Shown: piece by piece, positions 1-9,008 of the stretch
Layout of the letters: every line of letters begins with the position of its first letter
Numbering within the stretch: position 1 is the first letter of the stretch
Origin: Saccharothrix luteola
Lineage (GTDB): Bacteria > Actinomycetota > Actinomycetes > Mycobacteriales > Pseudonocardiaceae
Assembly (NCBI RefSeq): GCF_020859565.1
Contig: NZ_JAJHUO010000005.1
Coordinates: 101,621-165,620, forward strand
Length of the DNA: 64,000 nucleotides
Reading direction: 5' to 3'
Notes under the pieces: model-generated
The model's database searches: none
What the model saw: only the letters and a program-made list of their open reading frames with translations
What the model was told of the DNA's origin: nothing
Made by a program: the position numbers and the translations under genes

Positions 1-66
1 TGATGTGATCTTGCAACGCCGGCCCGCAGGTGGCGGGGCGATCGGCTTGCCTTCCGCTCAGTGGAA

Positions 67-3000
67 TCAGGGGTTGGCACACGGCGGGTCGTAGGGCAAG
101 TCGGGGAAGTAACCCGCCCACTGCCGCCCGGTGATCCCGGGGTGCGCGGTGGCGCAGATCCGGTCCACCACCGCGTCCAGGTCGGTCTCCCAGAACCGCA
201 GCACCGAATCGCCCGCGCTGACCAACGTCCGCCCTTCGGGCGCGAACGCCACCGAGTTCGCGCCCGAGGAGTGCGCGGCGAACACCGCCGACTGCCGGAG
301 GGCCCCGTCGGCAGGCACGTCGTACAGGCGCAGGGTGCCGTCGGCGTCGGCGGCCACCAGCAGGTCGTCGAACACGGCGACCGCGCGCACCGCCGAGCCG
401 AGCGACTCGGCCGAGCCGAACCGCACCGCCACGACGTCGTCGGGATCGTGCCGCTGCTCGGGGTGGCGCCACAGCACGGCCTTGCCGTCGGACTCCACCG
501 TCACCACGCCGCCGGGCGCCGACGGCACCGCGACGACGTACGTGGCGAAGTCCAGCGCGTCGCGGCGGAACCGCTCGGGCCGCATCGGGACGGTCGTGTC
601 CCACTCCTCGACCGCCCCGCCGTACTTGGCGACCACCAACCGGTCGCCGGTCCGGTCGAACGCCAGCGCGCTGGCCACGAGCTCCGGGTTCGCCTCGTCG
701 GTCAGCTCGGCGATCTTCGTCGTGGTTACGACGTCCCACAGCCGCGTCACGCCGTCGTCGAGGCCGCCGGTGGCGAAGTACCCGCCCTTCGGGCTGAACG
801 CCACCAGGTGCGCCCGCCCCGCCTCGCCGACCAGGTCGGGCGAGACCAGGTTGGTGGTCCGCCACACCCGCACCCGGGCGTCTTCGGCCACGGTGACCAG
901 GTGCTCGCCGTCCGGGCTCAGCGCCGCGGTGCGGACCGGGCCCGGGTGCGCGGTCAAGGCCCAGGCGGTGCGCGGACCGCGCGGCTCGGAGATGTCGACG
1001 AGCCGGAGCTCGCCCTCGACGTCCACGGTGGCGGCGAGGGGGCGTTCGGCGGCGACCGTGACCGCGCGCACCGTCGCGGGGTGCGCGACCGGCAGGTCGG
1101 TGAGGTCGGTGAGCCGGGTGGACCGGTCGCTCCCCGCGGTGACGAGGCTGCGCCCCTCGGCGGCGAAGGCGACCGCGGTGACCGCGCCGAGGTGCCCGTC
1201 GAGCGCGGCGGACTGGAGCGGCGCGTGCCGGTCGGTGACGTCCCACAGCCGCGCGGACCGGTCGTCGCCCGCCGTGGCCAGCACCCGCGCGTCACCGTTG
1301 AACGCCAGGGCGCGCACGTCACCGCCGTGCCGCAGGGCGGCGGTCTGCCGCGCGGGCCCACCCCGGTCGACGACCTCCCACAGCCGCACCACCCGGTCCT
1401 CCCCCGCCGTGGCCAGCACCCGGCCGCCGTCTCCGACCGCCAGCGCGGTGACCGCGCCGACGCCGCCGACCAGCACGGCGGACGCGCCGGTGGCCAGGTC
1501 GACCGCGTGCACCCGGTCGCCGGAACCGACCGCGACCACGTGCCCGGACAGGAAGGCCACCTCGGGCGACGACTCGCCCGTCACCGGCAGGTCCGCCCGC
1601 ATACCGCCGGCGGCCAGGTCCCACGCGCGCGCCCGACCGGCGACGAACCCGGCCACGAGGTAGCGGGAGTCGGGCGAGAACGCCAGGTCCAGCGTCGGCT
1701 CGCTCGACAGGTCGGTGAGCCGGTGCACGATCACCGGACGGCGGGGATCCGTCACCCGCCACACCACGATGCAGTCCTCGGACGCACCGGCGAGCCACTG
1801 GCCGTCGTCGGAGAACGCCACCACGCGGGTCGCGCCCAGCCCGGCCAACGCGCCGAGGTGCTCCGGGCGGTGGGGGTCGGTCATGTCCACCAGCCGCACG
1901 TCCGCGGTGGTGGTGTCGTCGACGACGGCGAGCAGCGAGGCGGCCGGGCTGACCGCCACCGCGCGGACCCCGCCGATCCGGGTCGCGTAGGGCTCGGTGA
2001 ACGCGGCGAACAACGCGTCCCGCGTCTCCGGCAGCGGCGCGAGCCGGTGCGCGGCCAGCGTGAGCTGCAACGACAGCGCCGGGTCCTCGTCGCGCAGCGC
2101 GGCGGCCTGGGTGATCACCTTGTGCGCCAACGCGATGTTGCGCTGCTCGGTCGCGGACCGCTCGGCGTTGAACGCGAACACGATCGCGCTGGACGCCAGC
2201 ACCAGCAGCACGGCCATCACCGACACCAGCTGCCGCAGCCGCCGGGTGCGGCGGTGCTCGATGGCGTGCACCGCGTCGTCCGCGGCGATGCTGGCCTCCA
2301 GGAACCGGATCTCGCCGGGCGTGAGCCCCCGCGTGCCGTCGACCCACTCGCGCACCAGCGCCAGCCGGGTGCCCCGGTACAGCGCGCCGGGGTCGCGGTC
2401 CAGGGCCTCCCAGGTGTGCGCGGCCTCGGTCAGCATCCGCTGCACCCGCAGGCCCGCGCGGTCCTCGGCGATCCAGTCGCGCAGCCGCGGCCAGTTGCGG
2501 ATCAGCGCCTCGTGCGCCAGCTCCACCGTGTCCCGGTCCAGCACCACCAGCCGGGCCTGCGCCAACGCGGCCAGCACCTCCGCGCTGTCGCTCTCGACGT
2601 GGTGGTCGACCTCGGCGCGGGCGACGCGGCGCTTGGTGTCCTCGGTGCCCTCGCCGACCGCGATCAGCCGCAGGAACACCTGCTTGGCGATCAGCTGCCG
2701 GGCCGGGCTCATCGCCGTGTAGACGTGCTCGGCGCTGCGCGCGATCGAGTGCTCGACCCCGCCGACCTCCTCGTACCCCGCCAGGGTCAGCGCGACACCG
2801 CGCCGCCGGCGCCACGTCTCCAGCAACGCGTGCGACACCAGCGGCAGCACCGCGGGCTGGCCCGCCGCGTCCGCGACCAGGCGCGTGACCAGCGCCGTCT
2901 CCACCTTGCAGCCGACCGCGACGGCCGGTGACACGATCGCCTCGCGCAGCTCGTCCGCGGCCATCGGCCCGATCAGCACGTGCCCGCCGCGCAACGCCTC

Positions 3001-3831
3001 CACCAGCTCCGGGTACTGGCCGCAGTGGCCGAGGAAGTCGGCCCGGACGCCCAGCACCACCCGCGTGCGGCTGGTCGGCGCGGACGCGGCGGTGGTCAGC
3101 GCGGCGATGAACGCGGCCCGGTCGGCGGGCTCCTGGCACAGCGTGAAGACCTCTTCGAACTGGTCGACCACGATCAGCAGGTCGTCGTCGCCGCCGACGA
3201 GCGCCTGCCGCACGCGCAGGTGCAGGTTCTCCGGGTAGGCGGCGAACTCGGCGGCCAGCGCCGGCGCGTCCCGGCCGGTGCGCGCGGCGACCTGCACCGC
3301 CAGCTCCTCCACCGGCCGCGCGCCGGGCGTGAGCACGACCGCGGGCCGGTCCCAGTTCGCCACCAGGCCCGCCCGCAGCACCGACGACTTGCCCGAGCCG
3401 GACGCGCCGAACACCCCGGCGAACCGGCGTCGCGCGACGAGGCCCACCAGTTCGCGCACGACGCGGTCGCGGCCGAAGAACCGGTCCGCGTCACGCACCT
3501 GGAACGCCGCCAGCCCCGTGTACGGGGCCCCGGTCGCCTCCGGCGGCGTGCGCGGGTTCGCGTCGGCGACCCGTTCGGCCAGCGCCCGCCAGCGCGACTC
3601 CCACGCCGCGGTGTCACCGCCGCAGGCCCGCACGTACGCCAACGTCACCGCGAGGCTCGGCAGCTTCCGGCCGTTCGCCGCCTCCGACAGGGCCGCGGCG
3701 GAGTAGTGGGCGTCCCGGGCGAGCCGCCGGTACGTGGGGCTGCCCGCGCGTTCCCGCAGGGCCCTCAGATCGCCGGCGAACTCGCCCAGGTCACGGCTGT
3801 CCGCCCGTAACGGGCCCTCCGGTCTGGCCAT
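67..3831 (-). CDS. HTH-nSTAND1 ATPase-WD40 repeat signalling protein
   Basis: 1254 residues. Residues about 14-70 form an XRE-like helix-turn-helix (a region with 'YSAAALSEAANGRKLPS'). An nSTAND1-type P-loop NTPase follows from about residue 103, with Walker A GASGSGKSS near residue 140 and Walker B 'LLIVVDQFEEVF' near 215. A hydrophobic stretch at about 530-555 (VMAVLLVLASSAIVFAF) looks like one transmembrane helix. The C-terminal half, about 600-1240, is a run of WD40 repeats with repeated 'LWDV', 'TAGDDRSARLWD' type ends. Such HTH-STAND-WD40 proteins are common in Actinobacteria; the family is thought to oligomerise on ligand sensing, but a specific function is not known. The N-terminal HTH is cytoplasmic by this topology, and the propeller is then predicted outside or the helix is only peripheral. 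The gene stands alone, with its promoter side next to the poly-G/C tract. Confidence 0.9.
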   Translation of the reverse strand: MARPEGPLRADSRDLGEFAGDLRALRERAGSPTYRRLARDAHYSAAALSEAANGRKLPSLAVTLAYVRACGGDTAAWESRWRALAERVADANPRTPPEATGAPYTGLAAFQVRDADRFFGRDRVVRELVGLVARRRFAGVFGASGSGKSSVLRAGLVANWDRPAVVLTPGARPVEELAVQVAARTGRDAPALAAEFAAYPENLHLRVRQALVGGDDDLLIVVDQFEEVFTLCQEPADRAAFIAALTTAASAPTSRTRVVLGVRADFLGHCGQYPELVEALRGGHVLIGPMAADELREAIVSPAVAVGCKVETALVTRLVADAAGQPAVLPLVSHALLETWRRRRGVALTLAGYEEVGGVEHSIARSAEHVYTAMSPARQLIAKQVFLRLIAVGEGTEDTKRRVARAEVDHHVESDSAEVLAALAQARLVVLDRDTVELAHEALIRNWPRLRDWIAEDRAGLRVQRMLTEAAHTWEALDRDPGALYRGTRLALVREWVDGTRGLTPGEIRFLEASIAADDAVHAIEHRRTRRLRQLVSVMAVLLVLASSAIVFAFNAERSATEQRNIALAHKVITQAAALRDEDPALSLQLTLAAHRLAPLPETRDALFAAFTEPYATRIGGVRAVAVSPAASLLAVVDDTTTADVRLVDMTDPHRPEHLGALAGLGATRVVAFSDDGQWLAGASEDCIVVWRVTDPRRPVIVHRLTDLSSEPTLDLAFSPDSRYLVAGFVAGRARAWDLAAGGMRADLPVTGESSPEVAFLSGHVVAVGSGDRVHAVDLATGASAVLVGGVGAVTALAVGDGGRVLATAGEDRVVRLWEVVDRGGPARQTAALRHGGDVRALAFNGDARVLATAGDDRSARLWDVTDRHAPLQSAALDGHLGAVTAVAFAAEGRSLVTAGSDRSTRLTDLTDLPVAHPATVRAVTVAAERPLAATVDVEGELRLVDISEPRGPRTAWALTAHPGPVRTAALSPDGEHLVTVAEDARVRVWRTTNLVSPDLVGEAGRAHLVAFSPKGGYFATGGLDDGVTRLWDVVTTTKIAELTDEANPELVASALAFDRTGDRLVVAKYGGAVEEWDTTVPMRPERFRRDALDFATYVVAVPSAPGGVVTVESDGKAVLWRHPEQRHDPDDVVAVRFGSAESLGSAVRAVAVFDDLLVAADADGTLRLYDVPADGALRQSAVFAAHSSGANSVAFAPEGRTLVSAGDSVLRFWETDLDAVVDRICATAHPGITGRQWAGYFPDLPYDPPCANP

Positions 3832-4153
<322 letters not shown>

Positions 4154-4456
4154 TCAGGCCACCGCGACCTCGACCGGGTGCACGCCCGGCCCTTCCGCGC
4201 TGACCGACGCCTGCCCGTTGCCGGACCGGTGCAGCGCGCGGATGGTCCACGTGCCCGGCGCCGCGAAGAACCGGAAGTCGCCGTCGGCCGAGGACACGAC
4301 CTCGGCGGTGAACTCGCCCGAGGCGTCCAGCAGGCGCACGAACGCGCCGCCGACCGGTGCGCCCTCGGACCGGACCTTGCCGGACAGCACGACCTCGTTC
4401 GCGCCGACCTGGATGTCGACGCCCTGCTCGGGCGCGCCGCAACCGTCCAGACTCAT
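4154..4456 (-). CDS. DUF1416 (SseC-like) protein
   Basis: 100 residues starting MSLDGCGAPEQ. The sequence is beta-rich, with alternating V/L and a 'GTWTIRAL' strand, as in the DUF1416 family (Rv0814c/SseC type in mycobacteria). The ATG lies 2 bp after the stop of the sulfurtransferase gene, and the ribosome-binding site AAGGAGG lies inside the end of that gene, so translation is probably coupled. The family is consistently found next to thiosulfate sulfurtransferases; its biochemical role is not established. The start was chosen from the Shine-Dalgarno site and because longer frames would run through the neighbour. Confidence 0.88.
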   Translation of the reverse strand: MSLDGCGAPEQGVDIQVGANEVVLSGKVRSEGAPVGGAFVRLLDASGEFTAEVVSSADGDFRFFAAPGTWTIRALHRSGNGQASVSAEGPGVHPVEVAVA

Positions 4457-4458
4457 GA

Positions 4459-5304
4459 TCAGGCCTCCTTGCCGCTGCCGAGCTCGACCGGCACGCCGAC
4501 GAGCGAGCCGTACTCGGTCCAGGAACCGTCGTAGTTCTTCACGTCCTCGTGGCCGAGCAGCTCGTGCAGCGCGAACCACGTGTGCGACGAGCGCTCGCCG
4601 ATGCGGCAGTAGGCGATCGTCTTGCGGGAGCCGTCGAAACCGGCCTCGCCGTAGATCTCGGCCAGCTCCTCGTTCGAGCGGAACGTGCCGTCCTCGTTGG
4701 CCGCCTTGCTCCACGGCACGTTGATCGCGCTGGGGATGTGGCCGGCGCGCTGCGCCTGCTCCTGCGGCAGGTGGGCGGGCGCGAGCAGCTTGCCCGAGAA
4801 CTCGTCGGGCGAGCGCACGTCGACCAGGTTCTTGTTGCCGATCGCGTCGACGACCTCGTCGCGGAACGCGCGGATCGCCAGGTTCTGCTCCTGGGCGGTG
4901 TAGCTGGTCGCCGGGCGCTCGACCTGCTCCTTGTCCAGCGGGCGGCCGTCGAGCTCCCACTTCTTGCGACCGCCGTCGAGCAGCTTCACGGCGTCGTGGC
5001 CGTAGAGCTTGAAGTACCAGTAGGCGTAGGCGGCGAACCAGTTGTTGTTGCCGCCGTACAGGATGACCGTGTCGTCGTTGGAGATGCCCTTGGCGGACAG
5101 GAGCTTCTCGAAGCCCGCGCGGTCGACGAAGTCGCGCCGCACCGGGTCCTGGAGCTCGTTCCTCCAGTCGATCTTCACCGCGCCCGGGATGTGACCGCCG
5201 TCGTAGGCGGTGGTGTCCTCGTCCACCTCCACGAACACCACGCCGGGCGCGCTGAGGTTCTCCTCGGACCAAGCGGCCGAGACCAGGACGTCTTCACGGC
5301 TCAT
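4459..5304 (-). CDS. cysA: Thiosulfate sulfurtransferase (two-domain rhodanese)
   Basis: 281 residues, the usual length for tandem rhodanese sulfurtransferases (CysA2/SseA type). The C-terminal domain carries the active-site loop 'YCRIGERSSHTW', with the catalytic Cys near residue 232. The N-terminal domain lacks a Cys at the equivalent loop (region 'VILYGGNNNWFA'), as is normal for the structural half. The enzyme transfers sulfane sulfur from thiosulfate to cyanide or thiol acceptors in the cytoplasm. It lies downstream of a DUF4395 gene and a cysteine-containing leader peptide on the same strand and upstream of the DUF1416 gene, a sulfur-metabolism context. Only the choice between the symbols cysA and sseA is uncertain. 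Confidence 0.95.
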   Translation of the reverse strand: MSREDVLVSAAWSEENLSAPGVVFVEVDEDTTAYDGGHIPGAVKIDWRNELQDPVRRDFVDRAGFEKLLSAKGISNDDTVILYGGNNNWFAAYAYWYFKLYGHDAVKLLDGGRKKWELDGRPLDKEQVERPATSYTAQEQNLAIRAFRDEVVDAIGNKNLVDVRSPDEFSGKLLAPAHLPQEQAQRAGHIPSAINVPWSKAANEDGTFRSNEELAEIYGEAGFDGSRKTIAYCRIGERSSHTWFALHELLGHEDVKNYDGSWTEYGSLVGVPVELGSGKEA

Positions 5305-5343
5305 CGAGCTGCTCCAATTTCTTCGTTCTTGCTGCGACTTCTG

Positions 5344-5799
5344 TCACTGGGGTCGGGCGAGGGCGGGTGCGTAGCGGCGCAGGAGCAGGAAGAGCTCGCA
5401 GCCCAGGCACAGGCCGACGGCGGCGTTGAGCAGCGCGGCGACCAGTGCGGCGGACGTGGCGACGACTCCGAGCGCGGTGAGTCCGGTGGTGTAGCCGATC
5501 GTGCCGATGAGCGCGAAGACGAACCCGACGCCCTGCGCGAACCGCAGCGGGGCGGCTTCCTCGCGCTCGGTCGTCGGCTTGATCCTCGGCTGCACGGCGA
5601 ACCGGTAGACGTGGCCCCACGGGTTGAGCTTGAGCGAGATGAACGCGCACATCGCGAACAGCACGGTCTGGGCCGCGAGCAGCCGCCACGAGCCGGTCAG
5701 CAGGACGACCGCCAGGATGGCGGTGGTGATCCAGGCGCTGAACCGGGGGCCGCGCGGGTCGACCGGCGCGTCCTTGGTGGCGGTGGCACTCAAAGGCAT
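5344..5799 (-). CDS. DUF4395 membrane protein
   Basis: 151 residues with about four hydrophobic segments (ITTAILAVVLLTGSW, LFAMCAFISLKL, FVFALIGTIGYTTGLTAL, ALVAALLNAAVGLCLGCEL). The 'NPWGHVYRF' and 'GLCLGCELF' motifs are typical of DUF4395; the CxxC-like C-L-G-C pair may be redox active or metal binding. DUF4395 genes occur between sulfurtransferase and thioredoxin genes in many actinobacteria, as here. A clear ribosome-binding site (AGGAGG, 5 bases before the ATG) fixes the start. The role is unknown; a part in sulfur handling at the membrane is inference from context. Confidence 0.85.
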   Translation of the reverse strand: MPLSATATKDAPVDPRGPRFSAWITTAILAVVLLTGSWRLLAAQTVLFAMCAFISLKLNPWGHVYRFAVQPRIKPTTEREEAAPLRFAQGVGFVFALIGTIGYTTGLTALGVVATSAALVAALLNAAVGLCLGCELFLLLRRYAPALARPQ

Positions 5800-5903
5800 G
5801 GCGACCTCCTGACGGTGGACAAGACTGGTAGTCCGTCTCAGGCGGTGTTAGGGGCAGGCGCGCACAGCCGTCAAGGGCGTGCGGGCCGCCGGCAACCGCC
5901 CGG

Positions 5904-5981
5904 TCAGCGCGCCGCGCGACACAGGCTGCTGCGCACGCGGCACAGGTCCACCGCGAGTCGCTTGGTCAGCAGCGTGGTCAT
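5904..5981 (-). CDS. Cysteine-rich leader peptide (attenuator type)
   Basis: A 25-codon frame begins MTTLLTKRLAVDLCRVR and ends before TGA at 5906-5904, with Cys codons at positions 14 and 21. It is too short for routine gene finding. Near-identical short peptides (MTxLLTxRxAVDLCRVxSxLCR pattern) precede sulfur-assimilation operons in Actinobacteria, where ribosome stalling at Cys codons is known or proposed to control expression. Here it lies 105 bp upstream of DUF4395 - sulfurtransferase - DUF1416 on the same strand, the expected place. Translation of the peptide and the attenuator structure itself are inferred. Confidence 0.8.
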   Translation of the reverse strand: MTTLLTKRLAVDLCRVRSSLCRAAR

Positions 5982-6047
5982 GGGTTCGAGACTAGCCGGT
6001 CGTCCCTGCTGTCGGGAGTGGTGTCCAAACCGTGGGAATACCCAGCT

Positions 6048-6473
6048 TCACCCGATCGGTCCAGGCAGGTGTGGGCGCAAAGCCGCAATGAGGCGGTCGG
6101 GCTTCGGGACGCCGCCGACCCGGAGCAGTTCCGCGCCGGAGGCGTCCAGCGCCACCGTGGTCGGCGCGCGCAGCACCCCGAGGTCGGCGGCGACCTCCGG
6201 CAGGTCGGTCACGTCCAGTTCGACGTGCCGCAGCCCGGCGGTGCGGCCGGCGAGTTCCTCGAGCACCGCGCGGGTCTGCCGGCAGTTCGCGCAGGTCGTC
6301 GTGGAGAGCTGCACCAACGTCACCGGGACGCCCGGGTCGAGCAGGTCGCGCACGGGCGCGGGCAGGCCCTGGTGCGGTTTCGCTGCGCGCACCCGACCGT
6401 CCCGTGCGCGCAGCGCCACGGCGATCACGGCGACGACCGCGACCGCGCCGAGCAACGCCCACGCACCGGTCAT
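6048..6473 (-). CDS. Membrane-anchored thioredoxin-like protein (ThiX type)
   Basis: 141 residues. An N-terminal hydrophobic helix (ALLGAVAVVAVIAVAL) is followed by a thioredoxin fold with the redox motif CANC near residue 60 ('STTTCANCRQT') and the cis-proline strand 'LRAPTTVALD'. This matches the ThiX family found near cysA2 in mycobacteria. The ATG overlaps the stop of the DUF2993 gene, so it is the last gene of a coupled three-gene unit. It probably reduces or oxidises thiols at the membrane; the substrate is unknown. Confidence 0.87.
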   Translation of the reverse strand: MTGAWALLGAVAVVAVIAVALRARDGRVRAAKPHQGLPAPVRDLLDPGVPVTLVQLSTTTCANCRQTRAVLEELAGRTAGLRHVELDVTDLPEVAADLGVLRAPTTVALDASGAELLRVGGVPKPDRLIAALRPHLPGPIG

Positions 6474-7276
6474 CAGCTGCCGCCCTGGTCCAGGAGGATG
6501 TCGTTGATCGCGCCTTCCACGGTGAACGCGCCACTCTCCACCTTGACCGCGGTCGGCGTCACCGTGAAGGGCAGCGCGCCCGGGTCGATGGTCACGCTCA
6601 ACGCCTCGCGCACCACGCCCAGCACCGCGTCCAGCCCGTCCAGGGCCATGTCGTCCAGCTCGACGTCGTTCACGGCGATCATCACCTGGCCGTTGACCAG
6701 CGACACCGTGCCGTACGCGGTGATGCGGAGGTCGCGGCCGGCGACGTTGGTCTTGCCCGACAGCTTCACCGCCGCGACCGTCGGGTCCGCCGCCTGCCCG
6801 TCGGTCACCTTGGTGCGCTTGTCCGGGTCGATCGCCAGGTCGGTGAACGGCGTGATCTGGTTGACCAGCCGGCTCAGGTCGTTGACCTTGATCTTGACGC
6901 TGCCCCTGACCTGGTCGATCCGCGCGTCGCGGGTGTTGCCGGCCAGCAGGTCCGACAGGCCGATCCGGGTGTGCTTGAGGTTCGCGCTGATCTCCAGGTC
7001 GCGCAGCTGGTCGCGCACGGGCACGCCGGTGGCGCTGATCTCGATGTCGCGGTAGTCGCCGCCGACCGCCTGCGTGATGAACGGGAAGCCGTTGATCCGG
7101 ACCGACGGGTCCTCGCTGAGCCCGAACTTCTCCCGCATCTTCTGGGCGACCTGGTACTCGCCGACCGCGGCCAGCGCGAAGTCGGCGGCGACCAGCAGCG
7201 CGCCCACGACGAGCGCGGCGATGATCAGCTTGCGCCCCCGCGTGGAACGGCGGCGGTTCGTGTCGGTCGCGGTCAT
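6473..7276 (-). CDS. DUF2993 lipid-binding-like secreted/anchored protein
   Basis: 267 residues from MTATDTNRRR. A basic N-terminus precedes a transmembrane or uncleaved signal helix at about residues 15-35 (LIIAALVVGALLVAADFALAA). The rest is an all-beta domain with 'INGFPFITQAVGGDYRDI', typical of DUF2993, related in shape to TULIP-type lipid binders. It is predicted to face the outside of the membrane. The ATG lies in an ATGA overlap with the end of the alpha/beta hydrolase gene. The matching mycobacterial gene is Rv0817c, a conserved exported protein of unknown role. Confidence 0.87.
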   Translation of the reverse strand: MTATDTNRRRSTRGRKLIIAALVVGALLVAADFALAAVGEYQVAQKMREKFGLSEDPSVRINGFPFITQAVGGDYRDIEISATGVPVRDQLRDLEISANLKHTRIGLSDLLAGNTRDARIDQVRGSVKIKVNDLSRLVNQITPFTDLAIDPDKRTKVTDGQAADPTVAAVKLSGKTNVAGRDLRITAYGTVSLVNGQVMIAVNDVELDDMALDGLDAVLGVVREALSVTIDPGALPFTVTPTAVKVESGAFTVEGAINDILLDQGGS

Positions 7277-8028
7277 CGCCTGCCCTTTGTCCGGTCCGTG
7301 TCGTGCAGAGAGGTGCGTTCGTCCAACCAGGTCGCGATCCGGTCTACCAGAGCGGGCGTCATCGACGACTCGGCGTGCCGCACGCCCGGCTCCAGCCACA
7401 GCTCGGCGCCGCCGCCCGCGGCCCGGTGCAGCGCGACGGCGTGCGCCGGGCCGAAGTAGTGGTCCTGCTCACCGTGCACGATGAGCAGCGGGGTCGGGGT
7501 GATGCGGTGCACCACCTCCAGCGGGCTCTCCGGCGTGGTCCGCCACGGCGGGCCGAGGCGCACGCCGAGCGCGCGGGCGGCGAGCCTGCCGTGCGGCTGT
7601 TCGAGCAGCCAGTGCACCCGGCGCATCGCCACCGTGTCGCGCACCCACCAGCGCGAGGGCGCGCTGACGGCCGCCACGGCGTCCGGCCGGTCGTCGTGCA
7701 GGCCCGCGTGGCGCAGGGCGACGGACGCCCCCATGGAGAAGCCGACGGTCACCACCCGCTGGTACCCGAGTTCACGGGCGAGCGACACACCGGCCGCGAG
7801 GTCGTGGATTTCGTCACCGCCGACGGTGGACCGCCCGCCGGAGCGGCCGTGGCCCCGGAAGTCGAGCGCGACGACCCCGCCGTGCCTCGCGAACCGGTGC
7901 AACACGCGTGACACGAACGGTTTGCGAACGTGATTCGTGAAGCCGTGACCCACCACGAATGCGAGATCCGTCACGGACGGTGTTGATCTCACATGCACAC
8001 CGTGCAGGCGGACGGCGTCATGTGACAT
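7273..8028 (-). CDS. Alpha/beta hydrolase
   Basis: 251 residues from MSHDAVRLHG. The oxyanion region is 'VVGHGFTNH', the nucleophile elbow is 'VGFSMGAS' near residue 97, the acid lies in 'HGEQDHYFG' and the His in 'GVRHAES' near residue 215, a complete serine-hydrolase triad. The substrate cannot be told. It is first in a unit with the DUF2993 and thioredoxin genes and is divergent from glnR. A longer in-frame extension upstream exists but would overlap the glnR region, so the ATG at 8028 was chosen. Confidence 0.85.
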   Translation of the reverse strand: MSHDAVRLHGVHVRSTPSVTDLAFVVGHGFTNHVRKPFVSRVLHRFARHGGVVALDFRGHGRSGGRSTVGGDEIHDLAAGVSLARELGYQRVVTVGFSMGASVALRHAGLHDDRPDAVAAVSAPSRWWVRDTVAMRRVHWLLEQPHGRLAARALGVRLGPPWRTTPESPLEVVHRITPTPLLIVHGEQDHYFGPAHAVALHRAAGGGAELWLEPGVRHAESSMTPALVDRIATWLDERTSLHDTDRTKGRR

Positions 8029-8203
8029 GGATGTAACAGGCGTGACGCTTGTGGAAACAACTGTGACTCTGACCTGCTGACCTGGGTCTTTCGTGGTGTG
8101 CACCGGTATTGTCTCCGTCATCCGCAGGCAACGGGGCCCGGTCACCGTACTTCGCCTGTGCCTGGTCGGTGACCAAGCACCGGCCGAACGAGAGGGCGCC
8201 GCG
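8029..8203. promoter_or_regulatory. Divergent promoter region, hydrolase/glnR
   Basis: 175 bp between two divergent starts must hold both promoters. GTAAC at 8033, GAAAC at 8054 and GTGAC at 8063 resemble half-sites of the GlnR box, but their spacing (21 and 9 bases) does not fit the 11-base periodicity well. Autoregulation is therefore only a possibility. Confidence 0.35.
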
Positions 8204-8959
8204 ATGAGTATCGATGTGCTGCTGCTGACCACCGACTCCGACCCCGAGGCGGTTCTCCCCGCGCTGTCGCTCCTCCCGCACGAGGTCCGGCCGCTGCGCC
8301 CGGAGGTCTCGGCGCTGCTGGAAGCCGGTCCGCACGACATCGTCCTGGTCGACGCCAGGACCGACCTGGTCGCCGCGCGCAGCCTCTGCAGGTTGCTCGA
8401 CTCCAGCGGCGTGGACGTGCCCGTGGTGGCGGTCGTCACCGAGGGCGGTCTGGTCGCGGTCAACTCCGACTGGAGCGTGGACGAGATCCTGCTCCCGACC
8501 TCCGGGCCCGCCGAGGTGGACGCCCGGCTGCGCCTGGTGCGCTCCCGGCGCGGCACCACGCAGCCCGGCGGCGACGGCTCGATCCAGCTCGGCGAGCTGG
8601 TCATCGACGAGGCGACGTACACGGCCCGCCTGCGCGGCCGCCCGCTCGACCTGACCTACAAGGAGTTCGAGCTCCTCAAGTACCTGGCGCAGCACGCGGG
8701 CCGCGTGTTCACCCGCGCGCAGCTGCTGCAGGAGGTCTGGGGCTACGACTTCTTCGGCGGCACGCGGACGGTGGACGTGCACGTCCGGCGCCTGCGCGCC
8801 AAGCTGGGCCCCGAGCACGAGTCTCTCATCGGCACCGTGCGCAACGTGGGCTACAAGTTCGTGCGGCCCCCGCGCCCGGGCAGCGCCCGCCGCGTTGACC
8901 ACGCGATCGACGCGCCCGAGACGACCGTCGACGACGCCGAGCTGATCTACCGCGCTTGA
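8204..8959 (+). CDS. glnR: GlnR-type OmpR-family nitrogen response regulator
   Basis: 251 residues from [12 protein letters not shown]. An atypical receiver domain (to about residue 120, with '[12 protein letters not shown]' holding the conserved Asp) is followed by a winged-helix domain from about 130 to 225 ('[30 protein letters not shown]'). The sequence and its position next to mshD match GlnR of actinomycetes, which controls nitrogen assimilation genes and is usually an orphan without a kinase; none is seen here either. The ORF could begin further upstream, but ATG at 8204 matches the family N-terminus. Called on family resemblance and synteny. Confidence 0.88.
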   Translation: MSIDVLLLTTDSDPEAVLPALSLLPHEVRPLRPEVSALLEAGPHDIVLVDARTDLVAARSLCRLLDSSGVDVPVVAVVTEGGLVAVNSDWSVDEILLPTSGPAEVDARLRLVRSRRGTTQPGGDGSIQLGELVIDEATYTARLRGRPLDLTYKEFELLKYLAQHAGRVFTRAQLLQEVWGYDFFGGTRTVDVHVRRLRAKLGPEHESLIGTVRNVGYKFVRPPRPGSARRVDHAIDAPETTVDDAELIYRA

Positions 8960-9008
8960 TTGCCGCTGCTCCGCAGACGGCGGCGTGAGCCTCCGTTAGG
9001 TTTTCCGT

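Noticed and set aside
61..2931. Long plus-strand frame opposite the STAND gene (956 codons)
   Set aside because: Arg/Gly/Pro/His-rich translation without domains, antisense to a clear multi-domain protein; a high-GC shadow frame.
8033..8067. Full GlnR box upstream of glnR
   Set aside because: GTAAC, GAAAC and GTGAC words occur, but spacing does not fit the expected 11-base phase; kept only as a weak note in the promoter entry.
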